Source: Streptomyces sp. NBC_01231
Lineage (GTDB): Bacteria; Actinomycetota; Actinomycetes; Streptomycetales; Streptomycetaceae
Direction of reading: 5' to 3'
DNA: 64,000 nucleotides
Assembly (NCBI GenBank): GCA_035999765.1
Contig: CP108521.1
Coordinates: 2,852,001-2,916,000, forward strand
Numbering within the stretch: the first letter of the stretch is position 1; each line of letters starts with the position of its first letter. Shown in pieces: positions 1-7,917 of this stretch. The position numbers and the translations under genes are program-made. The notes below the pieces were generated by a model, which was not told the DNA's origin, searched no databases, and saw nothing but the letters and a program-made list of their open reading frames with translations.

Positions 1-193
1 GGGATGCAATCAGGACGCTCATCGCCCAGTCCACCGCCAGCGCCCCGAGACGCCGCCCCGGGCGGGCGATCGACCCCGGCCCCTCCTCCGGCAGTCCGAG
101 GTCCTCGCCCCGGTATCCGAAGGCGACACCGGCCTGCTCGGCGGTCGCGCGGGGCCCCGAGAGCCACGACCCGATTGCTTCCCTCTTGTCCAC
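1..193 (-). CDS. RDD family membrane protein, N-terminal part
   Basis: The reverse strand reads from a GTG at 193 into [16 protein letters not shown] and continues through a Gly-Tyr-rich segment to the start of a hydrophobic helix ([17 protein letters not shown]) at the window edge. This N-terminus is typical of the RDD-domain membrane protein found next to glnA in Streptomyces. Only about 64 residues are present; the rest lies outside the window. It is transcribed divergently from glnA, so both promoters must sit in the roughly 200 bp between them. RDD proteins are integral membrane proteins, and the role of this one is unknown. The GTG was chosen because the family-like N-terminus begins exactly there; no strong ribosome binding site is visible. 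Confidence 0.75.
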   Translation of the reverse strand, partial: MDKREAIGSWLSGPRATAEQAGVAFGYRGEDLGLPEEGPGSIARPGRRLGALAVDWAMSVLIAS

Positions 194-257
194 GCGTACA
201 CCGTACTGCGCCCGTTTCGCGATACGGACAGGTGGGGTTGGAGTGGGCCGTGTCCGG

Positions 258-295
258 TTAACTTGTGCGAAACAAATGGGTCACGCCCGAGAAAC
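258..295 (+). promoter_or_regulatory. GlnR box of glnA (two a/b site pairs)
   Basis: The order is TTAAC, 6 nt, GAAAC, 6 nt, GTCAC, 6 nt, GAAAC, at 258-262, 269-273, 280-284 and 291-295. This fits the Streptomyces GlnR consensus gTnAC-n6-GaAAC repeated with 6-nt spacers; only the first base of the first site deviates. It lies about 100 bp upstream of the glnA start, where activation by GlnR under nitrogen limitation is expected. Confidence 0.9.
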
Positions 296-391
296 CACCC
301 GTCCCTAGGGTCGACGACAGCGTGTGCCACCGCACTGGCCGCACGAACGAACTACCACCCCGGCTCGACCGTCGGGAGTAGGAGGAGCTGG

Positions 392-1801
392 ATGTTCCAG
401 AACGCCGACGAGGCCAAGAAGTTCATCGCGGACGAGGGCGTCAAGTTCGTCGACGTCCGCTTCTGCGACCTGCCAGGCGTGATGCAGCACTTCACGCTGC
501 CCGTCGAGGCGTTCGATCCGGACGACGAGCTCGCCTTCGACGGCTCGTCGATCCGTGGCTTCCAGGCCATTCACGAGTCCGACATGGCGCTGCGCGCGGA
601 CCTGTCGACCGCCCGCGTCGATCCCTTCCGCCGCGACAAGACGCTGAACATCAACTTCTTCATCCACGACCCGATCACCGGCGAGCAGTACAGCCGTGAC
701 CCGCGCAACGTGGCGAAGAAGGCCGAGGCCTACCTGGCGTCGACCGGTATCGCGGACACCGCGTACTTCGGCCCCGAGGCCGAGTTCTACGTCTTCGACT
801 CCGTCCGCTTCGCGACCAGCGCGAACGAGTCCTTCTACCACATCGACTCCGAGGCGGGTGCCTGGAACACCGGCGCCGTCGAGGACAACCGTGGTTACAA
901 GGTCCGCTACAAGGGCGGCTACTTCCCGGTCCCGCCGGTCGACCACTTCGCCGACCTGCGTGCGGAGATCTCCCTGGAGCTGGCCGCCTCCGGTCTCCAG
1001 GTCGAGCGTCAGCACCACGAGGTGGGCACCGCCGGCCAGGCCGAGATCAACTACAAGTTCAACACGCTGCTCGCCGCGGCCGACGACCTCCAGCTCTTCA
1101 AGTACATCGTGAAGAACGTGGCCTGGCGCAACGGCAAGACCGCGACCTTCATGCCGAAGCCGATCTTCGGTGACAACGGCTCGGGCATGCACGTCCACCA
1201 GTCGCTGTGGACGGGTGGCTCCCCGCTGTTCTACGACGAGGCCGGTTACGCGGGCCTGTCGGACACCGCCCGCTACTACATCGGCGGCATCCTCAAGCAC
1301 GCTCCGTCGCTGCTGGCCTTCACCAACCCGACGGTCAACTCGTACCACCGTCTGGTGCCGGGCTTCGAGGCCCCGATCAACCTGGTGTACTCGCAGCGCA
1401 ACCGCTCCGCGGCCATGCGTATCCCGATCACCGGTTCGAACCCGAAGGCCAAGCGCGTCGAGTTCCGTGCGCCCGACTCCTCCGGCAACCCGTACCTGGC
1501 GTTCTCCGCGCTGCTGCTCGCGGGCCTGGACGGCATCAAGAACAAGATCGAGCCGGCCGAGCCGATCGACAAGGACCTGTACGAGCTGGCTCCCGAGGAG
1601 CACGCGAGCGTGGCGCAGGTCCCGACCTCCCTGCCGGCCGTCCTCGACCGCCTCGAGGCCGACCACGAGTTCCTCCTCCAGGGCGACGTCTTCACGCCGG
1701 ACCTGATCGAGACGTGGATCGACTTCAAGCGCACCAACGAGATCGCGCCGCTGCAGCTGCGTCCGCACCCGCACGAGTTCGAGCTCTACTTCGACGTGTG
1801 A
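392..1801 (+). CDS. glnA: Glutamine synthetase type I
   Basis: Encodes ATP-dependent glutamine synthesis from glutamate and ammonium; GSI works as a cytoplasmic dodecamer. The 469-residue length is normal for the family. Visible signatures are FDGSSIRGF near the N-terminus, the metal-ligand stretch [21 protein letters not shown], the NRSAAMRIP phosphate-binding loop and VEFRAPD. The Tyr in [12 protein letters not shown] falls exactly at residue 397, the position adenylylated in E. coli GlnA, and a glnE gene lies in this window. The ATG at 392 was chosen over the in-frame upstream start because it follows GGAGGAG with good spacing and gives the conserved MFQNADE start. A GlnR box lies upstream and a hairpin terminator follows. 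Confidence 0.98.
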   Translation: MFQNADEAKKFIADEGVKFVDVRFCDLPGVMQHFTLPVEAFDPDDELAFDGSSIRGFQAIHESDMALRADLSTARVDPFRRDKTLNINFFIHDPITGEQYSRDPRNVAKKAEAYLASTGIADTAYFGPEAEFYVFDSVRFATSANESFYHIDSEAGAWNTGAVEDNRGYKVRYKGGYFPVPPVDHFADLRAEISLELAASGLQVERQHHEVGTAGQAEINYKFNTLLAAADDLQLFKYIVKNVAWRNGKTATFMPKPIFGDNGSGMHVHQSLWTGGSPLFYDEAGYAGLSDTARYYIGGILKHAPSLLAFTNPTVNSYHRLVPGFEAPINLVYSQRNRSAAMRIPITGSNPKAKRVEFRAPDSSGNPYLAFSALLLAGLDGIKNKIEPAEPIDKDLYELAPEEHASVAQVPTSLPAVLDRLEADHEFLLQGDVFTPDLIETWIDFKRTNEIAPLQLRPHPHEFELYFDV

Positions 1802-1833
1802 TCGGACCACGCCTCCCCGCGTGAGCCGTTCGG

Positions 1834-1866
1834 CGCCCCCGCTCCTGATTACTCAGGGCGGGGGCG
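1834..1866 (+). terminator. Terminator of glnA
   Basis: A GC-rich stem (GCCCCCGC, bulged T, CCTGA pairing with TCAGGGCGGGGGC) with a TTAC loop begins about 33 nt after the glnA stop. There is no U-tract, as is common in Streptomyces. Confidence 0.7.
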
Positions 1867-1920
1867 TCGTCGTATGGTTTCCTGCACAGCTGTTCGAGAC
1901 GAATGACGGGGGATGCGGGG

Positions 1921-2178
1921 ATGCCCGAACAGGACGACGCGGAGCGGGAGTTCGACCTCAGGTGGGCCGACAGCGCCGAGCACAAGGAGCCTTCCGCGCG
2001 GGCCCGGATGCTGGCCGCGCGCTGGAAGGAGAACCCGCCTCGGCCGCAGCCGTTCCGCGCCGATCCGGATTCCTCGGGGCCGCGCCGGTCCTCGTGGATC
2101 TCGACGGTCGTCGTGCTCGGGAGCGTGGCGGCGATCATTCTGCTGCTGGGGTACGCGAACTTCCGGGCGCCGTACTAG
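1921..2178 (+). CDS. Small single-pass membrane protein
   Basis: An 85-residue protein with a charged N-terminal half (MPEQDDAEREFDLRWADS) and one C-terminal hydrophobic helix (STVVVLGSVAAIILLLGYANF), so it is probably a tail-anchored or single-pass membrane protein. I do not recognise a family. The ATG at 1921 was chosen because GGGGGA sits 7 nt upstream; an in-frame ATG at 1903 would add six residues but overlaps that site. It follows the glnA terminator and is likely transcribed separately. Confidence 0.7.
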   Translation: MPEQDDAEREFDLRWADSAEHKEPSARARMLAARWKENPPRPQPFRADPDSSGPRRSSWISTVVVLGSVAAIILLLGYANFRAPY

Positions 2179-2323
2179 CCCCCGGCGGCTCCGTGGTCGG
2201 AGATTCCGGCCGTCACCCCGGGCTGAGCCTTTGCTGGTCCTAGAGCTGATCGCGACCGCTTCATGGCTGGGGCGGGTGCACACTGGGCTGTGGGACGAGT
2301 GCCTGAGTGCGGGGTGATGCGAG

Positions 2324-3244
2324 ATGCAGAGCCGCTTTAGGAGCGACCGGCGACTGACCGTGCGGATGACGGTCACCATGTTTCTGCTGGGGCTGCTGTA
2401 CGTGGCCTTCGTCGTCGCGCTGATCTTTCTGCTGAAGTCGTGGCTGTTGGTCGTCGGACTGATCGCGGTGATGTTCGTCGCGCAGTTCTGGTTCTCCGAC
2501 CGGATCGCGCTGTTCGCGATGCGCGGCCGAGTGGTGCAGCGGGAGGAGTATCCCGAACTGCACGCCGTGGTGGACCGGTTGTGTGCGATCGCCGACATGC
2601 CCAAACCCGTGATCGCCGTGTCTGCGATGGACATGCCGAACGCGTTCGCGACCGGCCGGAATCCCGACAACGCGGTCGTCTGCGTCACCACCGGTCTGCT
2701 GCGGCGGCTGGAGCCTGCGGAGCTGGAGGGCGTCCTCGCGCACGAGCTGTCGCACGTGGCGCACAAGGACGTCGCGGTGATCACCATCGCGTCCTTCCTC
2801 GGGGTGATCGCCGGGCTGGTCGTGCGGTTCGCCTTCTACTCGCAGATCTTCGGCGGCGGGCGCAGGGACCAGAACACGGCTGTGGTCTTCGCCGCCGTGA
2901 TGGGGGTGTCGGCGGCCGTGTACGCGATCAGCTTCCTGCTGATCAAGGCGCTGTCCCGGTACCGGGAGCTGGCGGCGGACCGGGCGGCGGCGCTGCTCAC
3001 CGGCCGCCCCTCGGCGCTGGCGTCCGCGCTGACGAAGGTCTCGGGCGACATCGCCCGGATCCCGACCAAGGACCTGCGGACGGCGCAGGCCTTCAACGCC
3101 TTCTACTTCACCCCGGCGCTGGGTTCCGAGCCGGGCGTCGCGCGGCTGTTCTCGACCCACCCGAGTCTGGAGCAGCGGCTGGAACAGCTGGGCAGGATCT
3201 CCGGCGAACTGGGTGAGGCGACGACCCCGGGGAGGGCAGGCTGA
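2324..3244 (+). CDS. htpX: HtpX-like M48 zinc metalloprotease
   Basis: A membrane-bound M48B protease, probably cleaving misfolded membrane proteins. The 306-residue chain begins with two hydrophobic helices (about residues 17-58) followed by a cytoplasmic-type catalytic domain. The zinc motif HELSH is near residue 140, and the downstream YRELAADRAAA supplies the third ligand as expected for the family. Another hydrophobic pair lies after the catalytic motif. The stop codon is 2 nt before the next start, so the two genes form an operon and are probably translationally coupled. The partner is a PspAB-like protein, which links this protease to envelope stress. Confidence 0.9.
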   Translation: MQSRFRSDRRLTVRMTVTMFLLGLLYVAFVVALIFLLKSWLLVVGLIAVMFVAQFWFSDRIALFAMRGRVVQREEYPELHAVVDRLCAIADMPKPVIAVSAMDMPNAFATGRNPDNAVVCVTTGLLRRLEPAELEGVLAHELSHVAHKDVAVITIASFLGVIAGLVVRFAFYSQIFGGGRRDQNTAVVFAAVMGVSAAVYAISFLLIKALSRYRELAADRAAALLTGRPSALASALTKVSGDIARIPTKDLRTAQAFNAFYFTPALGSEPGVARLFSTHPSLEQRLEQLGRISGELGEATTPGRAG

Positions 3245-3245
3245 G

Positions 3246-3830
3246 GTGGGGCTGCTGGACATCCTGCTCGGCCGTACGAAGCCGGTCGTGCCCGATCTCG
3301 ACCAGCTTTTCGCGCTGCCCTCGGCGGCGGTGACGCTGGAGGCGACCACCTCGTTCACGGCGACCGGGCGCGGCGCGGTGTGCTTCGCCACCGTGGAGGG
3401 CGCGGCCTTCGAGCAGACCCACCGCGAGGTGCAGGCCCTGCTGGACGCGGACACCGACCGCGACGGTCCGCCGGTGGAACTGCGACGGGACGAGTACGGG
3501 TACTCGTGGCTGGTGTCGGAGCGCGCCCCCGACCAGCTGCCGCTGCTGGTCAACGATCTGCACGCGGTGAACAGCTCGATGGAGGTCAACGGCTTCGGGC
3601 CGCAGCTGCTGTGCTCGCTGGCCGGGTTCCAGGACCCCCAGGGCCGGTCGCTCGCGCTGGTCTACCTGTACAAACGGGGCACCTTCTACCCCTTCGCGCC
3701 GCTGCCCGCTCAGGGACAGCGGCGCGACAACGCGCTCGAACTGCGGGTGAAGGCGGCGCTCTCGAACGACGTGCGGATCGAGCAGGACCTCAACCGCTGG
3801 TTCCCGGTGTGGGGCGCCCCCGGTCTGTGA
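3246..3830 (+). CDS. pspAB: PspA-associated protein PspAB
   Basis: A 194-residue soluble protein starting at a GTG 2 nt after the htpX stop, with GGGAGGGCAGG as ribosome binding site. The start VGLLDILLGRTKPVVPDLDQ and the region RDEYGYSWLVSE resemble the actinobacterial PspAB family, which is habitually next to htpX. PspAB proteins are tied by genomic context to the PspA membrane-stress response; biochemical function is not established. Most likely it works with the protease in front of it. The assignment rests on remembered family features and synteny. Confidence 0.8.
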   Translation: MGLLDILLGRTKPVVPDLDQLFALPSAAVTLEATTSFTATGRGAVCFATVEGAAFEQTHREVQALLDADTDRDGPPVELRRDEYGYSWLVSERAPDQLPLLVNDLHAVNSSMEVNGFGPQLLCSLAGFQDPQGRSLALVYLYKRGTFYPFAPLPAQGQRRDNALELRVKAALSNDVRIEQDLNRWFPVWGAPGL

Positions 3831-3894
3831 CCGGGGGCCACGGCCGGGTACGGCGAACCGGGTGACCTCCCTTGACGGCCGTCGTATCGCCCGA

Positions 3895-3917
3895 CTGTCA
3901 GTGGTGTCGGGCAGGAT
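3895..3917 (+). promoter_or_regulatory. DNA-damage (PafBC, RecA-NDp type) promoter
   Basis: CTGTCAGTG at 3895-3903, exactly 8 nt spacer, then CAGGAT at 3912-3917. The mycobacterial/actinobacterial RecA-independent damage promoter consensus is TTGTCAGTG-N8-TAGggT, so the upstream element matches 8 of 9 positions and the spacing is exact; the -10 element has C for T. It lies 41 nt before the AlkZ-like gene. Confidence 0.65.
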
Positions 3918-3957
3918 GCCCTCACGGAGGACGTGACGGGCGAAGGCGGAGGCCGGC

Positions 3958-5142
3958 ATGGGCGGCGGCGAGCGGTACATCGACGTGACGGAGCGGCGGG
4001 CGCGGCTCGCGCTGCGGCACCGGCTGGCCGGGGCGGCCCGGGCGGCGACCCCGGAGGAGGTGGCCGCCTCCCTGGTCGCCCTGCACGGCACGGATCCCGC
4101 GACGGTGTACCTGGCGGTGGGCGCACGGCTCACGGACCCGGTGCGCACGGTGCCTGAGACCGGCCGGGCACTGTACGAGGATCGCGCGCTGGTCCGGATG
4201 CACGGCATGCGGCACACCGTCTTCGTGTTCCCGACGGACCTGACCGCGGTGGTGCACGCCTCCACCGGGCTCACGGTCGCGGCCCGGGAGCGGGACGCGC
4301 TGCTGAAGCACATGGCGACGGCCGGGGCGCCGGACGCGGCCTGGCTCAAGGAGGTCGAGGAGTCGGCACTGGCCGCGCTGGCCCGGCGCGGCCAGGCGAC
4401 GGCGGCCGAGCTCGCCAAGGACGAACCGCGTCTGCGGGAGCAGTTCGTGTACGCGGCCGGGAAGCGCTACGAGGGTGTCCACACCGTCTCCACGCGCCTG
4501 CTGAAGGTGCTGGGCGTCGAGGGCAGGGTCGTCCGGGGCCGGCCGCTCGGGTCCTGGACCTCCAGCCAGTTCCGCTGGGCGGTGGCCCCCGCGCACCCCG
4601 AACTGGACCCGGCCGAGGCCCAGGCGGCCCTCCTTCGCCGCTGGCTCACCGCCTGCGGCCCGGCCACGGAGGCCGACCTGAAGTGGTGGACCGGATGGCG
4701 GGTCACGGAGGTCCGCCGGGCCCTGTCGGCGATCGGGGCCCGGACGGTGTCCTTGGACGAAGGCGTCGGCCATGTCGTTGACGGCGACACCGACCCGGTG
4801 ACGGGGCCCACGGAACCCTGGGCCGCGCTGCTGCCCGGGCTCGATCCGACGGCCATGGGGTGGCAGCAGCGGGACTGGTACCTCGCGCCGGAGCTGCGGG
4901 GGGCCTTGTTCGACGGCAGCGGCAACGTGGGGCCGACGGTGTGGTGGAACGGCCGGGTGGTGGGCGGGTGGGCCCAGCGGCCGGACGGCGAGATCGTCTG
5001 GCGGATCCTCGACACCGACGGCGTGGGCCGTCAGGCGCGGGCCGCGATCGCGGAAGAGGCGGAACGGCTGCGGGGCTGGGTGGGGGCGACGAGAGTGACG
5101 CCGCGGTTCCGGACGCCGATGGAGAAGGAGCTGGCGAGCTAG
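3958..5142 (+). CDS. Winged-helix AlkZ/YcaQ-like DNA-binding protein (putative DNA glycosylase family)
   Basis: A 394-residue member of the HTH_42 (AlkZ/YcaQ) family, with the characteristic opening VTERRARLALRHRLAG, the RMHGMRHTVFVFP segment and a C-terminal region rich in Trp and Arg including WWNGRVVGGWAQR. Family members such as AlkZ and YcaQ are DNA glycosylases that remove bulky alkyl adducts or unhook crosslinks, using Gln residues in a QxQ or QxD motif. At the corresponding place this protein has LVALHGTDPAT, that is His and Thr instead of Gln, so catalysis may differ or be absent. The start has GCGGAGG upstream. A damage-type promoter precedes it, which fits a repair role. Confidence 0.8.
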   Translation: MGGGERYIDVTERRARLALRHRLAGAARAATPEEVAASLVALHGTDPATVYLAVGARLTDPVRTVPETGRALYEDRALVRMHGMRHTVFVFPTDLTAVVHASTGLTVAARERDALLKHMATAGAPDAAWLKEVEESALAALARRGQATAAELAKDEPRLREQFVYAAGKRYEGVHTVSTRLLKVLGVEGRVVRGRPLGSWTSSQFRWAVAPAHPELDPAEAQAALLRRWLTACGPATEADLKWWTGWRVTEVRRALSAIGARTVSLDEGVGHVVDGDTDPVTGPTEPWAALLPGLDPTAMGWQQRDWYLAPELRGALFDGSGNVGPTVWWNGRVVGGWAQRPDGEIVWRILDTDGVGRQARAAIAEEAERLRGWVGATRVTPRFRTPMEKELAS

Positions 5143-5230
5143 GAGCGGGAGCGGGCGGTACGGGAACGGGCTTGTACGGGGACGGCCCACGCAGGCGTGG
5201 GTTGTACGGGCGTTGGAGCGGGCGGGCAAC

Positions 5231-5268
5231 GGCGCCGGGCGTCCTGTGTACACAGGACGCCCGGCGCC
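5231..5268. terminator. Perfect 38-bp palindrome, shared bidirectional terminator
   Basis: Two 18-nt arms (GGCGCCGGGCGTCCTGTG and its exact complement) flank a TA. It lies between the stop codons of two convergent genes (5142 and 5274), so it can terminate both transcripts. Confidence 0.85.
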
Positions 5269-5273
5269 ACGGC

Positions 5274-5594
5274 TCACCTCGAGTACCGCATCAGCGCCCG
5301 CACCATGTGGCACGTGGTGTCCGACGGCGGATGCACACCGATCATCTCGGCAGCGCTCCGGATCGTCTCGTTGCGTGCCTGGTTGGGCAGGTACACACCC
5401 GAGTCGAGCAGGGCGATCGCAAGGCGCATCGCCTTGAGACGCCGGTTGTGGCTCACGTACCACTCACGCGGACGCCCTGGGGGCAGCGGCCGCTTCTCCA
5501 CCGGCCCGTAGGGCATGTCGAGCAGAACGGCACGCTTCGCGGTGGACTGGGTCGGCAACGGCTTCGGCTTCAGTGCGGCAGCGGGCACAGGCAT
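5274..5594 (-). CDS. Conserved hypothetical protein behind a DNA-damage promoter
   Basis: A basic protein of about 106 residues with a Pro/Lys-rich N-terminus (PAAALKPKPLPTQSTAKR), a conserved-looking core (PPGRPREWYVSHNRRLKAM) and a helical C-terminus ending in CHMVRALMRYSR. No family is recognised. GGAGG abuts the ATG at 5594 with no spacing, while the in-frame GTG at 5588 has an ideal 6-nt spacing, so translation may really start at 5588. A near-perfect PafBC-type promoter lies 72 nt upstream. Its convergent neighbour, the AlkZ-like gene, has the same kind of promoter. A role in the DNA-damage response is an inference from this context alone. Confidence 0.8.
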   Translation of the reverse strand: MPVPAAALKPKPLPTQSTAKRAVLLDMPYGPVEKRPLPPGRPREWYVSHNRRLKAMRLAIALLDSGVYLPNQARNETIRSAAEMIGVHPPSDTTCHMVRALMRYSR

Positions 5595-5665
5595 CCTCCT
5601 GTCGCGGTCAGGGCGCCACGCCGGGGACATCGGCGACCCCGGCAACACCCTCGAACACTGCTTCT

Positions 5666-5688
5666 ATTCTACTGCCCACCACTGACAA
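5666..5688 (-). promoter_or_regulatory. DNA-damage (PafBC, RecA-NDp type) promoter, near-perfect
   Basis: On the minus strand TTGTCAGTG (5688-5680), 8 nt, TAGAAT (5671-5666). Both elements and the 8-nt spacing match the consensus TTGTCAGTG-N8-TAGggT. The predicted start of transcription is near 5659, giving a leader of about 65-70 nt to the gene ending at 5274. Confidence 0.85.
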
Positions 5689-5763
5689 AAGGCCCTGGCC
5701 ACAAGGGCTTTCGGGGTTGCTGGGGCGCACGTGGAGAACGGGTTTTCGCGTACCGTGGGCGGC

Positions 5764-6126
5764 ATGGAAATCTGGATCAACCCGGCCTGCTCCAAGTGCC
5801 GCAGCGCGATCTCCCTGCTCGACGCCGAGGGTGCGGACTACACCGTGCGCCGCTATTTGGAGGACGTACCGAGCGAGGACGAGATCCGGGGCGTACTGGA
5901 CCGTCTGCATCTCGAACCCTGGGACATCACACGGACCCAGGAGGCCGTCGCCAAGGAGCTCGGGCTCAAGGAGTGGCCGCGGGACGAGAGCGCGCGCGAC
6001 CGTTGGATCGAGGCGCTCGCCGCGCACCCGAAGCTGATCCAGCGTCCGATCATCACGGCGGAGGACGGGACGGCGTTGGTGGCCCGTAGTGACGAGGCCG
6101 TGCGGGATGCCCTGTCCCGTCGCTAG
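5764..6126 (+). CDS. ArsC/Spx/YffB-family thioredoxin-fold protein
   Basis: A 120-residue protein with the N-terminal motif IWINPACSKCRSA (CxxC at Cys9 and Cys12) and the later QRPIITAEDG loop containing the conserved Arg-Pro of the ArsC family. Family members reduce arsenate with glutathione or glutaredoxin, or act as redox-linked regulators. There is no ars operon nearby, so arsenate reduction is uncertain. No strong ribosome binding site precedes the ATG at 5764, suggesting leaderless or weakly initiated translation. It diverges from the damage-promoter gene on its left. Confidence 0.85.
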   Translation: MEIWINPACSKCRSAISLLDAEGADYTVRRYLEDVPSEDEIRGVLDRLHLEPWDITRTQEAVAKELGLKEWPRDESARDRWIEALAAHPKLIQRPIITAEDGTALVARSDEAVRDALSRR

Positions 6127-6188
6127 CCGGCCCGCGTGCCCAGGGCACCCCAACTCCGGAGTGACGTAGGTTACTTCAAGTGGCTCCT

Positions 6189-6204
6189 GTAACCGCTGAG
6201 GAAC
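6189..6204 (+). promoter_or_regulatory. Candidate GlnR half-box of glnII, in a 392-bp upstream region
   Basis: GTAAC (6189-6193), 6 nt, GGAAC (6200-6204) fits one GlnR a/b pair. A GTTAC at 6170 and further GTGAC and GTAAC elements at 6362 and 6381 lie nearby but not at canonical 22-bp register. The stretch 6127-6518 contains no credible gene, so a long control region for glnII is likely. Confidence 0.5.
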
Positions 6205-6518
6205 CGGCCGCGATCAGGGGGTTCCTGAACGGGGTTCGGGAGACCGCCTCGGAGGGTTGCTGAGCGGAGCTCCTGACCCCATGCAGGGCTTCTCAATCCC
6301 ATCGCATACGAGCCCTTTCCGAGCCACTCGCTCCACCGAACGGGTCCGCACGCCGTGAGTCGTGACACAGGAAGGCGCCGGTAACACGGGGTTCACACTC
6401 GAGCAATGATCGGGAAATCGCCTGTTGACAGGCTGCCCGGCATCAACCGCGGCGTCCCAGTGCCGCAGCGCCGCAGCACCCGCACGTGCGTGTAGACACA
6501 CCCCGAAGGAAGTGGCCC

Positions 6519-7547
6519 GTGACCTTCAAGGCTGAGTACATCTGGATCGACGGCACCCAGCCGACGGCCAAGCTCCGTTCCAAGACGAAGATACTCGCCG
6601 ACGACGCCAAGGGTGCCGAGCTGGGGATCTGGGGCTTCGACGGGTCTTCCACGAACCAGGCCGAGGGCCACTCCTCGGACCGTGTCCTCAAGCCGGTCTT
6701 CTCCTGCCCGGACCCGATCCGCGGCGGCGACGACATCCTCGTCCTGTGCGAAGTCCTCAACATCGACATGACGCCGCACGAGTCCAACACCCGTGCCGCG
6801 CTCACCGAGGTCGCCGAGAAGTTCGCCGCGCAGGAGCCGATCTTCGGCATCGAGCAGGAGTACACGTTCTTCAAGGACGGCTACCCGCTCGGCTTCCCCA
6901 AGGGCGGCTTCCCGGCCCCGCAGGGCGGCTACTACTGCGGTGTCGGCGCCGACGAGATCTTCGGCCGTGACATCGTCGAGGCGCACCTGGACAACTGCCT
7001 CAAGGCGGGCCTCGCCATCTCCGGCATCAACGCCGAGGTCATGCCCGGCCAGTGGGAGTTCCAGGTCGGTCCGGTCTCCCCGCTGGAGGTCTCCGACCAC
7101 CTGTGGGTGGCCCGCTGGCTGCTCTACCGCACCGCCGAGGACTTCGGCGTCGCCGCGACGCTGGACCCAAAGCCGGTGAAGGGCGACTGGAACGGCGCCG
7201 GTGCGCACACCAACTTCTCCACCAAGGCGATGCGCGAGACCTACGAGGCGATCATCACCGCCGCCGAGTCGCTCGGTGAGGGCTCCAAGCCGCTCGACCA
7301 CGTCAAGAACTACGGCGCCGGCATTGACGACCGCCTGACCGGTCTGCACGAGACCGCCCCGTGGAACGAGTACTCCTACGGTGTCTCCGACCGTGGCGCC
7401 TCGGTCCGTATCCCGTGGCAGGTCGAGAAGGACGGCAAGGGCTACATCGAGGACCGCCGTCCCAACGCCAACGTGGACCCGTACCTGGTGACCCGCCTGA
7501 TCGTGGACACCTGCTGCTCCGCCCTGGAGAAGGCCGGCCAGGTCTGA
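6519..7547 (+). CDS. glnII: Glutamine synthetase type II
   Basis: Encodes the eukaryote-like GSII, found in Streptomyces alongside GSI; it makes glutamine from glutamate and ammonium and is heat-labile and not adenylylated. At 342 residues it has the normal GSII length. Visible features are MTFKAEYIWIDG, WGFDGSSTNQAEGHSSD, IEQEYTFF, GINAEVMPGQWEFQVGP, NGAGAHTNFSTKAMR and SDRGASVRIPW. The GTG start follows GAAGGAAG and gives the conserved N-terminus; no better upstream start exists. A strong terminator follows directly, so it is monocistronic. GlnR control is inferred from the upstream half-box. Confidence 0.97.
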   Translation: MTFKAEYIWIDGTQPTAKLRSKTKILADDAKGAELGIWGFDGSSTNQAEGHSSDRVLKPVFSCPDPIRGGDDILVLCEVLNIDMTPHESNTRAALTEVAEKFAAQEPIFGIEQEYTFFKDGYPLGFPKGGFPAPQGGYYCGVGADEIFGRDIVEAHLDNCLKAGLAISGINAEVMPGQWEFQVGPVSPLEVSDHLWVARWLLYRTAEDFGVAATLDPKPVKGDWNGAGAHTNFSTKAMRETYEAIITAAESLGEGSKPLDHVKNYGAGIDDRLTGLHETAPWNEYSYGVSDRGASVRIPWQVEKDGKGYIEDRRPNANVDPYLVTRLIVDTCCSALEKAGQV

Positions 7548-7573
7548 TCCGCGGCCGATCCGCACTGCGTCTT

Positions 7574-7612
7574 CGCGAGGGGCGCCCACCGCCACGGTGG
7601 GCGCCCCTCGCG
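7574..7612 (+). terminator. Terminator of glnII
   Basis: A perfect 18-bp stem (arms 7574-7591 and 7595-7612) with a 3-nt loop CCA, starting 27 nt after the stop codon. Confidence 0.9.
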
Positions 7613-7714
7613 CGTGCGTTCCCTGTCGGCCGACGTCGCCTACTTCACGCCGAGGTGCGTCCAAGCTGTGGAAGGAGGGTCCTCTTGACGCCGTCCGTCT
7701 GCTTCAATGAACTC

Positions 7715-7837
7715 ATGGCCAGCTTCCAGAGGAACACCGCGACGGGTCGCCACGACCTGGAGCCGTTCTGGCCTTCCCGTCAGCACCACGACTTCGACCG
7801 GGTGTGTTGCCGCGCGACGAACGCGCCGGCCCTCTAA
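7715..7837 (+). CDS. Candidate 40-residue leader peptide upstream of a winged-helix regulator gene
   Basis: ATG at 7715 opens a 40-codon frame ending at TAA 7837. Its C-terminal part has an HxDxxRVCC pattern (HHDFDRVCCRATNAPAL), reminiscent of the short Cys-containing leader peptides annotated upstream of several actinobacterial genes. There is no clear Shine-Dalgarno; TTGACG at 7685 could be a -35 element. The rest of 7613-7917 holds no other gene. Whether it is translated is unknown. Confidence 0.35.
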   Translation: MASFQRNTATGRHDLEPFWPSRQHHDFDRVCCRATNAPAL

Positions 7838-7917
7838 CGCCGTACATCCCGGCCTTCGGCCAGCGCGACACGACGTACGTCCCCTCGACGACTCCTCGCG
7901 CGAAAGAGCTGACTCTC

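Noticed and set aside
305..1810. Long open frame antisense to glnA
   Set aside because: It mirrors the codon bias of glnA (G/C third positions leave few stops on the other strand) and its translation is low-complexity Val/Arg/Glu with no family resemblance.
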